A stretch of 64,000 nt of DNA from Bremerella volcania (GTDB lineage Bacteria > Planctomycetota > Planctomycetia > Pirellulales > Pirellulaceae). The translations under genes and the position numbers were made by a program. The stretch covers positions 5,890,001 through 5,954,000 of the forward strand of contig NZ_CP036289.1 in NCBI RefSeq assembly GCF_007748115.1. The letters are read 5' to 3'. Shown piece by piece: positions 51,501 to 58,946 of this stretch. Every line of letters begins with the position of its first letter. Position 1 is the stretch's first letter. Below the pieces are notes generated by a model that did no database searches, was not told the origin of the DNA, and saw only the letters and a program-made list of their open reading frames with translations.

Positions 51501-52055
51501 ATGAATGTAAATCGACTGGTTGAAGTACATCATCCCGTCGTAGCCCCAGCGAAGCGTGTGCAGAATATGGTGCGTATCTTCCGTGCCGAAACCTGAAAGC
51601 ACAACACGCTTCTGATCTGCCTTGCCGTCGCCGTCGGTATCCTTCATATGCAGCAGTTCCGTGCTGTTGGCCACGTACACACCACCATCGCCTGGCAATA
51701 CACCGGTAGGAATCAAGAGGCCGTCCGCGAAGACCGTTGACTTGTCGGCGGCACCATCCCCGTCGGTATCTTCCAGCATGAGGATCTTGTCGTCAGCGAC
51801 CTGGCCAGGCTCGATCTGGGGATAGACCGAACTCGACGCGACCCACAAGCGGCCTTGGGCGTCGAAGTTGATTTGAATCGGGCTGGCAATCATCGGTTCG
51901 GAAGCGAACAGGTTCACCTCGAATCCTTCGGCCACGGTGAATGACCGTTGTTCAGCGGCTGGATCGGTATCGGGGATAACTTTCAGATCACGCTGAGCAA
52001 ATAAGGCCGCCGGAGCGATCAACAGCAGCAGCAAGGCAAGGGTAGGGCGGTTCAT
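48588..52055 (-). CDS. PVC-type haem-binding CxxCH protein with HEAT-like repeats
   Basis: A 1155-residue secreted protein with signal peptide ('MNRPTLALLLLLIAPAALFA'). Residues about 35-390 form a beta-propeller of the membrane-bound dehydrogenase type ('FEVNLFASEPMIASPIQINFDAQGRLWVASSSVYPQ', 'LMLEDTDGDGAADKSTVFADGLLIPTG', 'DGAIYIADWYNPIIQHGEVDFRDPRRDHVHGRIWRVT'). Residues about 400-850 are alpha-solenoid HEAT-like repeats. A cytochrome c motif CFKCH is at 878-882, within a ~130-residue haem domain, and a C-terminal jelly-roll-like carbohydrate-binding domain ends it. This architecture is confined to Planctomycetes-Verrucomicrobia; role in periplasmic oxidation of a sugar is assumed. An adjacent SGNH gene lies 55 bp upstream on the same strand. 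Confidence 0.95.
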   Translation of the reverse strand: MNRPTLALLLLLIAPAALFAQRDLKVIPDTDPAAEQRSFTVAEGFEVNLFASEPMIASPIQINFDAQGRLWVASSSVYPQIEPGQVADDKILMLEDTDGDGAADKSTVFADGLLIPTGVLPGDGGVYVANSTELLHMKDTDGDGKADQKRVVLSGFGTEDTHHILHTLRWGYDGMMYFNQSIYIHSHIETPHGVRRLNAGGIWQFRSETMELDVFCRGFVNTWGHHFNDYGANFATDGAYGEGINYTFPGAVFVTAADSRRLLQGLNPGSPKHCGLELVGGSHLPEDWQTSAITNDFRAHRVCRFVLEEDGSGYASRQAEDVIKAAHGAFRPVDVKMGPDGAIYIADWYNPIIQHGEVDFRDPRRDHVHGRIWRVTKKGSPLVQPQNLHEASIDELLTALKSPEKWIRTHAKLQLKQRPRTDVLTQLAAWMQKLAKDDPSTEHQRLEGLWAYQALDEINEPLLLELLASPNHNIRAAAVRVASQWHDEVSHPLALFAAAVRDEHPRVRLEGVRALATIPSSQAMIVGLEATRQPMDRFLDFAVWQLVEDLAPVWIPDLKQAVANNDRNSKILQDAKAHPKSWTFAFEAIPNAEVAEAAILLLPEADAETSGRLVELAAQRGGSQLLGNLLTSILPEGSRAEDNSQVIPILKSFLVAMQVRKTKPEGDLAAIEQLYASDSPEVVALAFDTAIAWNVASQDLVRAYASGEKELPPTARVAAVRALAKMPGQPTSKLLVELIQSDTTGQPVRLAALESLATFALPNAANQTAVLLAKDGNTIPADALLAPFVSRKQGQVRLAEALKDKKLPRDQAQLALRSVRSSSQASPELVTAIQSAGGLTEGVRQWSDEELAEITKLVAQSGDPHAGEAIFRKEALNCFKCHAIGEAGGNVGPNLISLGASAQPDYIVESILRPSAKVKENFHSLIILTDEGKVLTGIPVRENKDLLVLRDAEGREIEIPQESIDDRAEGRSLMPDGSIDALTTKEIVDLAAFMSKLGKAEEFSIGNQKYLRSWQTLTYNNESLRAINRSSNNTVAAGHPSFVWKPIFSQVDGGVPLAELPVYHPHRNQPQFAYLQTDIEVASGGTFRFAFEGPEGLSVWFDGKPIPTAQELEADWQPGVHQITLAINLGERQKAVKMRLLEEQSTGRLATAAKK

Positions 52056-52109
52056 GGGGAAGAATATCTCAATAGCAAGGAAGGATGATTTCAGAATAAG
52101 ACGAGGAAC

Positions 52110-53327
52110 TTAGTCGGCCGCTTTTTCAAACTTCACGTCAAATGCGACCGGCTGTTTCAACTCAAAGATCTTCTTGTCCTGCTGCTCGATCAGAGGATCG
52201 AACTGGGGGATCTCGACCGCATTGTTTCCCTGCTCATGCTTACGGAACAGGTAAAGGTACGTTTCGTTTTGCGGTCGGAAACGATCAAAGAACAGCTGGT
52301 TCTTGCGGAGAATCGCCTGGCGGAGTTGTTCCGTCTTGGCGTAAAGCGAGGTCGCTGGAATATCGACTCCGCGTCCCCACTGTTCGGTTGTGGCCGTTAC
52401 TGCAGGCGTGTCCCCAGGGCCCTGCAACGTGCAACTGCCCTGCTGGAAGAAATGGATCGCACAGGGAACCGAGTGAGGGAAACCTTTACCTGGTGCCGAC
52501 GCGTACGGCAGTGACACTAATACTTTGTCATGCGGTTTCAGGGGATTGGCCGCGACGGCTTTCAACGGGGACTCACTCGTCCACGGGGCCAGGCTTTCGA
52601 CCATCTTCGGAGCCAGATACCAGTACCCGTATTCCGTAAGATGCATGCCATTGTCGGTCAAATGCTCCGGTTGGTTTTTGGAGGTCGGTCTGTACTTGCC
52701 GAAAGCATCGTTCATGCCCATCGTTCGGTAACCACGGTCGTAGGCCAACTGCTGAATCGCCTTACCGTACAACTCGATATTCGCGTTGTACTCTTCGGGG
52801 TTTGGAAGGGGAGGACCAAGGTTTTCCATCGGCAACGGCTTGATCAAGACGATGCGCTGGGTTCGCTTCTCCAGTTCATCCAGAAGTTTCACATAGTTGG
52901 CCTTGAACTCTTCCAAGCCTTCCTTGCCACGGAACGCTTCGTTAGTTCCATAACCGACGTAAATAACCGTGGGATCGACAAGATCCAACGACTTGGTCAG
53001 ATGCGACCAGGCTTCCTGCTGATTGCCAAAGCGTGCCCGTGAGATGGCCGTGACCGTGTCGCCACTCCAGCCCAGGTTTCGTACGGTAAAGTTGGTTTTC
53101 GGCAGAGCCAGATTCAGGGCCAACTCGAAATATCCGTACTGCTGTTCACGTTCGATGAAGGTCCCACCGACAAGGGCAATCCGATCCCCGTCATGGATAT
53201 CGGCCTTGACTTGGCCATCACCGCCCCCAAATTGAGCGAAGGAGTCAGCACAAATCAGTCCCGAAACAAAAATCCCCACGAAGCAGGGAATAAGCCGAAA
53301 AGTCCAGGGGCTACCAGTCACAGGCAA
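52110..53327 (-). CDS. SGNH/GDSL-like hydrolase, planctomycete type
   Basis: A 405-residue exported protein with signal peptide ('LIPCFVGIFVSGLICADSFA'). The SGNH blocks are: I 'DRIALVGGTFIEREQQYGYFE' (GGT where GDS is expected, so the nucleophile Ser is replaced by Thr), II 'VRNLGWSGDTVTAIS', III 'VYVGYGTNEAFRGKEG' with the Asn of GxND replaced by Asn-Glu, and V 'TDNGMHLTEYGYWYL' with Asp and His. In planctomycete homologues the block-I Ser is often Asn-Thr. Whether it is catalytic is open. It lies upstream of the giant PVC cytochrome gene (55 bp) and likely shares its transcript, suggesting deacylation of a polysaccharide before oxidation. Confidence 0.9.
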   Translation of the reverse strand: MPVTGSPWTFRLIPCFVGIFVSGLICADSFAQFGGGDGQVKADIHDGDRIALVGGTFIEREQQYGYFELALNLALPKTNFTVRNLGWSGDTVTAISRARFGNQQEAWSHLTKSLDLVDPTVIYVGYGTNEAFRGKEGLEEFKANYVKLLDELEKRTQRIVLIKPLPMENLGPPLPNPEEYNANIELYGKAIQQLAYDRGYRTMGMNDAFGKYRPTSKNQPEHLTDNGMHLTEYGYWYLAPKMVESLAPWTSESPLKAVAANPLKPHDKVLVSLPYASAPGKGFPHSVPCAIHFFQQGSCTLQGPGDTPAVTATTEQWGRGVDIPATSLYAKTEQLRQAILRKNQLFFDRFRPQNETYLYLFRKHEQGNNAVEIPQFDPLIEQQDKKIFELKQPVAFDVKFEKAAD

Positions 53328-53593
53328 TGCTCCAGATTCGAGCGAATGAAGGGTTGTTTGAGGTAGGTCAGGGAGGTCCTTCTAGTTTAGCTCGCAGAAA
53401 TTCAAACTTCCAGCTAGGCGCAATCCACCCCCGTTTTAGAGAAAACTTGGCGGCGATTGGCACCATTTCACCCAATTTCGTACATTCTTGCTAAAATAAT
53501 TGGTTGCCTCTGGCCACCGTGGGGAGCCCTTGTCCAATTCCCCTCCCGCGCTTCGGGTCGGTCAGTCGATATTGCCACGTTTCGGAGCCCCAC

Positions 53594-54670
53594 ATGCTGT
53601 TGAGTTCCTGCCCTCGTTGTCACGACTCCATTCGCATTCCTGCCATGGCGAAGGAGATGTCGGTCATCCGTTGCCCGCGTTGCAGTGAAGAGTTCCCCAT
53701 GAGCGAAATCCTTTCGAGCTTACCGCCGGAAGCCGAGATCGTTTCCGGACCAGGCTCTGAAGTCACCGTCGCGATCCCTGCAAGCCTTGCCGATACGACC
53801 GAATACAACCTCGCCAGCGAATCGATTGAACCGAAGAACGAGTTTCAGATCAAGGATTCGGGCCCGCTGTCTAGCAGCGCGCCAATGGCCAAGATTGATT
53901 CCTCGCGTCCAACGCGCAAACCGAAGAAATCAGAGCCCAACGTAATTCTCGAATTCGCCAAGATCGTGGTGGGCGGGGCAGCAGGCTTGTTGATCGCTGT
54001 GATGATGATCATGTGGTTCGGCCACCAGGACGTTTTCAAGATCGTCCCAAAGCTTCCGCCTCAGGCCTACTTCCTTGTGCCTGAAGAATTGCGAACGGCC
54101 GAGATGCGCGAACTCGCCAACGAAGGCAAAACGCCTGACCAGTTGAACTCCAACGCAGACGTGCCGGTTGAGTCGATCCCGACCGAAGACCCCATGGACG
54201 ATGAACCCGCCGAACAGTCCTTGAATACGGATAACCAGGTATCGAGAAACAAGCCGGCCGACGATGTCGAGGAAAGCCCCTTGGCGGCAGCATTCCAGCA
54301 GCAAGTCAATGCCTCGAAACAAACAACGCCCCAGAAGAAAACAGCTGCCCAACCAAAGTCGAAACCAACCGGGCGGAAGGTGAACGCCGAAATGCCGGTA
54401 AACGAACCAATTGTTTCAGAAGAGCCCACCACTAAGCCAATGCAGCCAGCGAACGAATCGAATGCAGCGGAAGCTTCTACCGAAGAGGTTTCAGCAGAGC
54501 CAACCCAACCAACACCGATCGATCCGATGCTGGTTGAAATGATTACAGAAGCATCCAAAGAACTCGGGCCGATTGGGGCCGAGATTCCTCCACCCGAGCA
54601 ACCCGGCGAGGCAGAGCCTATCAGTGAGGGTAATGTTGACCTAGCTCCGGTCGATGATGGCGATAAGTAG
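53594..54670 (+). CDS. Zinc-ribbon, single-membrane-span protein
   Basis: A 358-residue protein from ATG 53594 (the frame opens at 53504). The N-terminus carries two CxxC pairs, 'LLSSCPRCHDSIRIP' and 'VIRCPRCSEEFPMSEIL', typical of zinc-ribbon proteins of the MJ0042/ribbon family. A Ser/Pro-rich region follows, then one membrane span 'IVVGGAAGLLIAVMMIMWFG' at about 155-175. The remaining ~180 residues are Pro/Glu/Thr/Gln-rich and acidic. The likely topology places the zinc domain in the cytoplasm and the acidic tail outside, or the reverse. It overlaps the convergent gmhB by 50 bp. No function inferable. Confidence 0.82.
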   Translation: MLLSSCPRCHDSIRIPAMAKEMSVIRCPRCSEEFPMSEILSSLPPEAEIVSGPGSEVTVAIPASLADTTEYNLASESIEPKNEFQIKDSGPLSSSAPMAKIDSSRPTRKPKKSEPNVILEFAKIVVGGAAGLLIAVMMIMWFGHQDVFKIVPKLPPQAYFLVPEELRTAEMRELANEGKTPDQLNSNADVPVESIPTEDPMDDEPAEQSLNTDNQVSRNKPADDVEESPLAAAFQQQVNASKQTTPQKKTAAQPKSKPTGRKVNAEMPVNEPIVSEEPTTKPMQPANESNAAEASTEEVSAEPTQPTPIDPMLVEMITEASKELGPIGAEIPPPEQPGEAEPISEGNVDLAPVDDGDK

Positions 54671-55325
54671 ACGCAAACTTTGGCGGCTTTACGCTCTGCG
54701 GTTGGGACTGGTTGAGTTGGGACAAGATTTGCTCAACCGCGGCGGCTAAGTCGTCTACTATATTCGTGACCAGGGCTGCCCCGGTCGCTTCTGATTCGTG
54801 AAGAAGTTCTTCTTCAGTCTTCGTACCATACCCGGTTCGAACCAGGATGCCGCGTGCCCCTGCGTTGACTGCGGCACGCAAATCGGAACGCTTGTCTCCC
54901 ACGACATAGGCTTGACTTAGGGAAACATTTTCCTGGGCAGCGGCAGCGCTAAGCATGCCGATCCGAGGCTTGCGGCACTCGCAGTCGACCGCGTACTTCT
55001 TCACGATCGCGTCCGGGTGATGCGGGCAGTAGTAATACGCACTGACAGACGCCCCGTGGTCGGCAAGCAGCTTGTCCATGTAGTTGTGTACGTCCTGGAC
55101 GTCGTCCTCGGTGTAGTAACCACGGGCAATGCCTGACTGGTTGGTCACGACAATTACCGGAATGCTCACTTGATTCAGGCGTGCAATCGCCTCGGCGACA
55201 CCGGGAATGAGCCGTAGCTGATGGGGCGACCCCAGGTATTTCACCTCTTCATTGATGGTGCCGTCCCGGTCCAGGAAGACGGCGGGTCGGCCAGGGCCAG
55301 TCCAGATTTTCGTATCTATCGCCAT
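54621..55325 (-). CDS. gmhB: D-glycero-beta-D-manno-heptose 1,7-bisphosphate 7-phosphatase
   Basis: A 234-residue HAD-IIIA phosphatase. The aspartate nucleophile motif is 'AVFLDRDGTINEE' (Asp19 and Asp21), and the second motif 'VIVVTNQSGIARGYYTEDDV' is GmhB-type. The zinc loop 'CPHHPDAIVKKYAVDCECRKP' contains Cys-x-His and Cys-x-Cys ligands, diagnostic of the family. Motif III-IV is 'AYVVGDKRSDLRAAVNAGARGILVRTGYG'. It acts in ADP-heptose synthesis for LPS inner core. The C-terminal ~40 residues are extended, Ser/Gln-rich, and encoded in the 50-bp overlap with the convergent gene. Neighbours are not heptose genes. Confidence 0.93.
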   Translation of the reverse strand: MAIDTKIWTGPGRPAVFLDRDGTINEEVKYLGSPHQLRLIPGVAEAIARLNQVSIPVIVVTNQSGIARGYYTEDDVQDVHNYMDKLLADHGASVSAYYYCPHHPDAIVKKYAVDCECRKPRIGMLSAAAAQENVSLSQAYVVGDKRSDLRAAVNAGARGILVRTGYGTKTEEELLHESEATGAALVTNIVDDLAAAVEQILSQLNQSQPQSVKPPKFASTYRHHRPELGQHYPH

Positions 55326-55537
55326 GCCAGCAGGTCCATGTTAGAACTCAAAGAGACCTTTTCGAGGGGTCGTTGTAATATTTTCGTCGACCAATCCCAA
55401 GGCCAATCTTCACCGTTAATTCAGGCTGAAACCTATATCTGGGGGCCCCATTCGGGGTGCTGATCAGATAGAATGCCACTTTGCACCCTAGATTTGACAC
55501 AAGCAAAGCTTTCCGCAGAAAAAGGCTCGAAGGACTG

Positions 55538-57709
55538 ATGACGCAGGAAATTACGGCACGCTTGATCGACCAGAACCTGAAGACTTCCTCGTCCGAAACG
55601 GATCTGACCGACACATCTTGGCGAGATGCCTATTCTGACCGTGATCTGGGATGGCTTCAATTCAACAGCCGCGTACTGCACGAGGCACTCGACGACCGCA
55701 ACCCAGGTCTTGAACGAATCAAGTTTCTGGCCATCTTTACGTCGAACCTGGACGAGTTTTTCATGAAACGGATCGGCTTATTGCGTACGCGCAGTCAGGC
55801 CGAACGGCTCAAAAATAAGGTCATTGGCCCAGTGCCGGTGCAGCAGCGTCTGCAAGAGATGCGCCAAGTCATCATCCCCATGCTGAAGAAGCGAGCCCAA
55901 TGCTTCCGCAAGGAACTCAAGCCACTGCTTGCCGAGCACAGCATTCACCTCTTGGATTGGGATCAGCTTACCGATTCCCAGCGTGAGAAGGCGCATCTCT
56001 TTTTCAATCGCAACGTTTACCCGGCACTCACGCCGCTAGCGCTCGATCCGGGGCACCCTTTTCCTTACATGTCGAACCTATCGACTTCTCTAGGCTTCGT
56101 TCTGCGTGTACCCGACTCGGAAGAGAACTTGTTTGCCCGAGTCAAGGTTCCCAACATCCTGCCGCAATGGATTCAACTCGATTCCGAGATGGATGACGCG
56201 CGATCGTACATTCGCCTGGCCGATCTTATTCATTACAACGCCGAAAAGTTGTTTCCAGGCATGACGATCATCGACTCGACGCTGTTTCGCATCACGCGAA
56301 ACTCGGAGGTTGAAATCGAAGATGACGACGAATCGGAAAGCATCCGCACGATTGTCGCCGAAGAACTGCGTCAACGAAAGTTCGAGCCGGTCGTGAGGCT
56401 CGAACTTTCGGAAGATCCCAACCCGTGGGTTCGCTCGTTATTGATGCACCAGTTCGATCTCTCGGAAGACGACGTCTACGAGGTGCCCGGCGAATTGGAC
56501 TATGCGGGGATGTGGCCGCTGGCATCACTCGATATCAAAGAACTTCGCGACGAACCTTGGAATCCGATCGTTCCAGCCGACCTCGCTGGCGAAGAAGCGG
56601 ATATCTTTTCGGTTATTAAGTCAGGTGACTTCCTGGTGCATCACCCGTATGAAAGTTTCGATGCGAGCGTCGAGCAGTTCATTCGTGCCGCGGCAAATGA
56701 TCCCAAGGTGATCGCAATCAAGATGACCGTATATCGGGTAGGTGACGACACGCCGTTTGTTCGCAGCTTGATCCGTGCGGCCGAGACGGGCAAGCAAGTT
56801 GCCTGCTTGATCGAACTCAAAGCTCGCTTCGACGAAGAGCGTAACCTGCACTGGGCCAAGGAACTTGAGAAGATCGGAGCCCACGTTGTGTATGGTGTGC
56901 TTGGACTGAAAACCCACACGAAAATCGCCCTGGTCGTGCGTCAAGAGTCAGACGGCATCCGCTGCTACGCCCACATCGGCACCGGCAACTACCACGTCAA
57001 AACAGCACGGCTTTATACGGACCTGGGACTGTTCACCTGCGATCCGATGCTGACGACCGACGTGGTGAATCTATTCCATGCCCTGACAGGGCGTTCTCGC
57101 GAACCTAGCTTCCAAAAGCTATTGGTTGCGCCGACCAACATGCGCGAGCAGTTCCTGGAAAAAACACGCCGCGAGATCGAAAACAAAAAGGCTGGGAAGC
57201 CTGCCATGATGATTATCAAGGTCAACCAACTGGAAGACCCGGAGATGTGCCAGGGGATCATTGCCGCGTCCCAGGCTGGAGTTCAAGTCGAATGCATCGT
57301 ACGTGGGTTCTCTTGCTTGCGAGCCGGCGTGCCAGGCCTTACCGAGAATGTGACTATCCGTAGCATCATTGGTCGATTCTTAGAGCACTCGCGTATCTTC
57401 TACTTCGCCAACGGCTCAGACGACCCACTCGATGGCGAGTTCTATATTGGCTCGGCCGACTGGATGCAGCGTAATCTGAGTAATCGCGTTGAAGCAGTGA
57501 CACCGCTTGAACTGCGAGCGCACAAGGAGCGTCTATGGGAGATCCTGGACGTGCTGTTGAAAGATCGCCGCCAGGCCTGGGTCATGAATCCCGATGGCGA
57601 TTACCAGCAGCTTGCTCCTACCGATGATGATAGTGATATCTCACGGCTTGGTTCGCATCGCACGATGATGCTTCTGACTCAACAGCGTCTCAAAGAACGG
57701 ATTAAATAG
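55538..57709 (+). CDS. ppk: Polyphosphate kinase 1
   Basis: PPK1 makes long-chain polyphosphate from ATP and can work in reverse. The open frame starts at a TTG at 55481, but ATG 55538 has GAAGGA just upstream and gives 723 residues, a normal length. Motifs follow the family: the N-domain 'DLGWLQFNSRVLHEA' and 'FLAIFTSNLDEFFMKRIGLL', the histidine-phosphorylation region 'DFLVHHPYESFDASVEQFI', 'KMTVYRVGDDTPFVRSLIRAAETGKQVACLIELKARFDEERNLHWAKELE', and the C-domain 'HTKIALVVRQESDGIRCYAHIGTGNYHVKTARLYTDLGLFT' and 'IGSADWMQRNL'. Single-copy in this region. No ppx gene neighbour is seen. Confidence 0.97.
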   Translation: MTQEITARLIDQNLKTSSSETDLTDTSWRDAYSDRDLGWLQFNSRVLHEALDDRNPGLERIKFLAIFTSNLDEFFMKRIGLLRTRSQAERLKNKVIGPVPVQQRLQEMRQVIIPMLKKRAQCFRKELKPLLAEHSIHLLDWDQLTDSQREKAHLFFNRNVYPALTPLALDPGHPFPYMSNLSTSLGFVLRVPDSEENLFARVKVPNILPQWIQLDSEMDDARSYIRLADLIHYNAEKLFPGMTIIDSTLFRITRNSEVEIEDDDESESIRTIVAEELRQRKFEPVVRLELSEDPNPWVRSLLMHQFDLSEDDVYEVPGELDYAGMWPLASLDIKELRDEPWNPIVPADLAGEEADIFSVIKSGDFLVHHPYESFDASVEQFIRAAANDPKVIAIKMTVYRVGDDTPFVRSLIRAAETGKQVACLIELKARFDEERNLHWAKELEKIGAHVVYGVLGLKTHTKIALVVRQESDGIRCYAHIGTGNYHVKTARLYTDLGLFTCDPMLTTDVVNLFHALTGRSREPSFQKLLVAPTNMREQFLEKTRREIENKKAGKPAMMIIKVNQLEDPEMCQGIIAASQAGVQVECIVRGFSCLRAGVPGLTENVTIRSIIGRFLEHSRIFYFANGSDDPLDGEFYIGSADWMQRNLSNRVEAVTPLELRAHKERLWEILDVLLKDRRQAWVMNPDGDYQQLAPTDDDSDISRLGSHRTMMLLTQQRLKERIK

Positions 57710-57824
57710 GCCTAGTTTCGGCCGCTGAACCAATTTCTATCTTGGTCGTACATCGACATGTGCGAATGATTTCGAAAGTTCGTTTTACCCCAGGAGAGCC
57801 CCCCACGCCTTAGGAGTACGATCG

Positions 57825-58946
57825 ATGACTACACTTCGCGTATTTCTCCCCTTCTCTTTCGTCACCCTCACCCTGTTTTCCGCTTCGGTCTGCGCCCAAG
57901 ACCGCATTGTCACCGTTCCCCAGGAATTCACTCCTCAGTGGAGTGCCAAGCAACTAGAACTCACTCCTGACGAACAGCGGAATATCTACGTTTACGAACA
58001 AGGCAACCGTGCCGTGGTCCACATCACCACGCGAAGTGTCCAAATCGATAACTTCTTTTTGATGGAGCGTCCCGCGGAAGGATCAGGGAGTGGGAGCGTA
58101 CTCGACAAGCAGGGACTCATCCTGACGAACTACCACGTGATCGAAGGTGCTCGTGAGATTCGTGTCACTCTCTTCGATGGCGAAAGCTACGCGGCGGCAC
58201 TCGTCGGGCAGGACCCAGTCAACGACATCGCCGTGTTAAAGATCGATGCCCCAGAAGAAGTCCTGCATCCGGTTCAGTTCGGGGATTCGTCTCGATTGAA
58301 AGTCGGCCAGAAAGTTTACGCGATCGGCAATCCATTTGGCCTGGAGAGAACGATGACCATTGGCATCATCTCGAGCCTGAACCGCGTGCTCCCATCGCGG
58401 AGCGGCCGCACGATGAAGTCGATCATTCAAATTGACGCGGCGTTGAATCGCGGAAACTCCGGCGGTCCGTTGTTCGACAGCAGTGGCCGCCTGATCGGCA
58501 TGAATACGGCGATCGCATCGAGCACCGGCGAAAACACGGGCGTTGGTTTCGCCATCCCTGTCTCAGCAATTCAAAGGGTGGTGCCTCAACTGGTCAAGAA
58601 TGGTCGCGTCATTCGACCCGATATCGGGATCACTCGCGTTTATCAGACGGAACAGGGACTGACGGTCGCTACCGTTGCCCCCGGCGGCCCCGCCGACCAG
58701 GCAGGAATTCGTGGCTTTCGACTGGTTCGCGAACAAATCCAGCGTGGTCCGTTCGTCTACGAGCAAACACGGCTCGATCGAAGTGAAGCGGATACGATCT
58801 CTGGAATTGACGGGCACCAAGTCCAGTCCGCCGATGATCTGCTTTCGGCTATTGAAAACAAGAAGCCAGGGGAACAGGTTGTTCTGAGTGTCCTGCGGCA
58901 GGGTGAAAGGGTATCGGTGCCGGTCAAACTTGGCCTGGGGGACTAG
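57825..58946 (+). CDS. HtrA/Deg-like secreted serine protease with PDZ domain
   Basis: A 373-residue periplasmic protease. Signal peptide 'MTTLRVFLPFSFVTLTLFSASVCA'. Catalytic triad: His104 in 'LTNYHVIEGA', Asp134 in 'PVNDIAVLKI' and Ser212 in 'RGNSGGPLFD'. One PDZ domain follows at about 275-370 ('PDIGITRVYQTEQGLTVATVAPGGPADQAGIRGF', ending 'PGEQVVLSVLRQGERVSVPV'). It resembles DegP/DegQ/DegS, with one PDZ as in DegS; an envelope-quality-control role is likely. Its stop tetranucleotide CTAG is shared with the convergent sulfatase. Confidence 0.96.
   Translation: MTTLRVFLPFSFVTLTLFSASVCAQDRIVTVPQEFTPQWSAKQLELTPDEQRNIYVYEQGNRAVVHITTRSVQIDNFFLMERPAEGSGSGSVLDKQGLILTNYHVIEGAREIRVTLFDGESYAAALVGQDPVNDIAVLKIDAPEEVLHPVQFGDSSRLKVGQKVYAIGNPFGLERTMTIGIISSLNRVLPSRSGRTMKSIIQIDAALNRGNSGGPLFDSSGRLIGMNTAIASSTGENTGVGFAIPVSAIQRVVPQLVKNGRVIRPDIGITRVYQTEQGLTVATVAPGGPADQAGIRGFRLVREQIQRGPFVYEQTRLDRSEADTISGIDGHQVQSADDLLSAIENKKPGEQVVLSVLRQGERVSVPVKLGLGD

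Noticed and set aside
55481-55537. TTG start for ppk
   Set aside because: The ATG at 55538 has a good RBS and gives the usual length.
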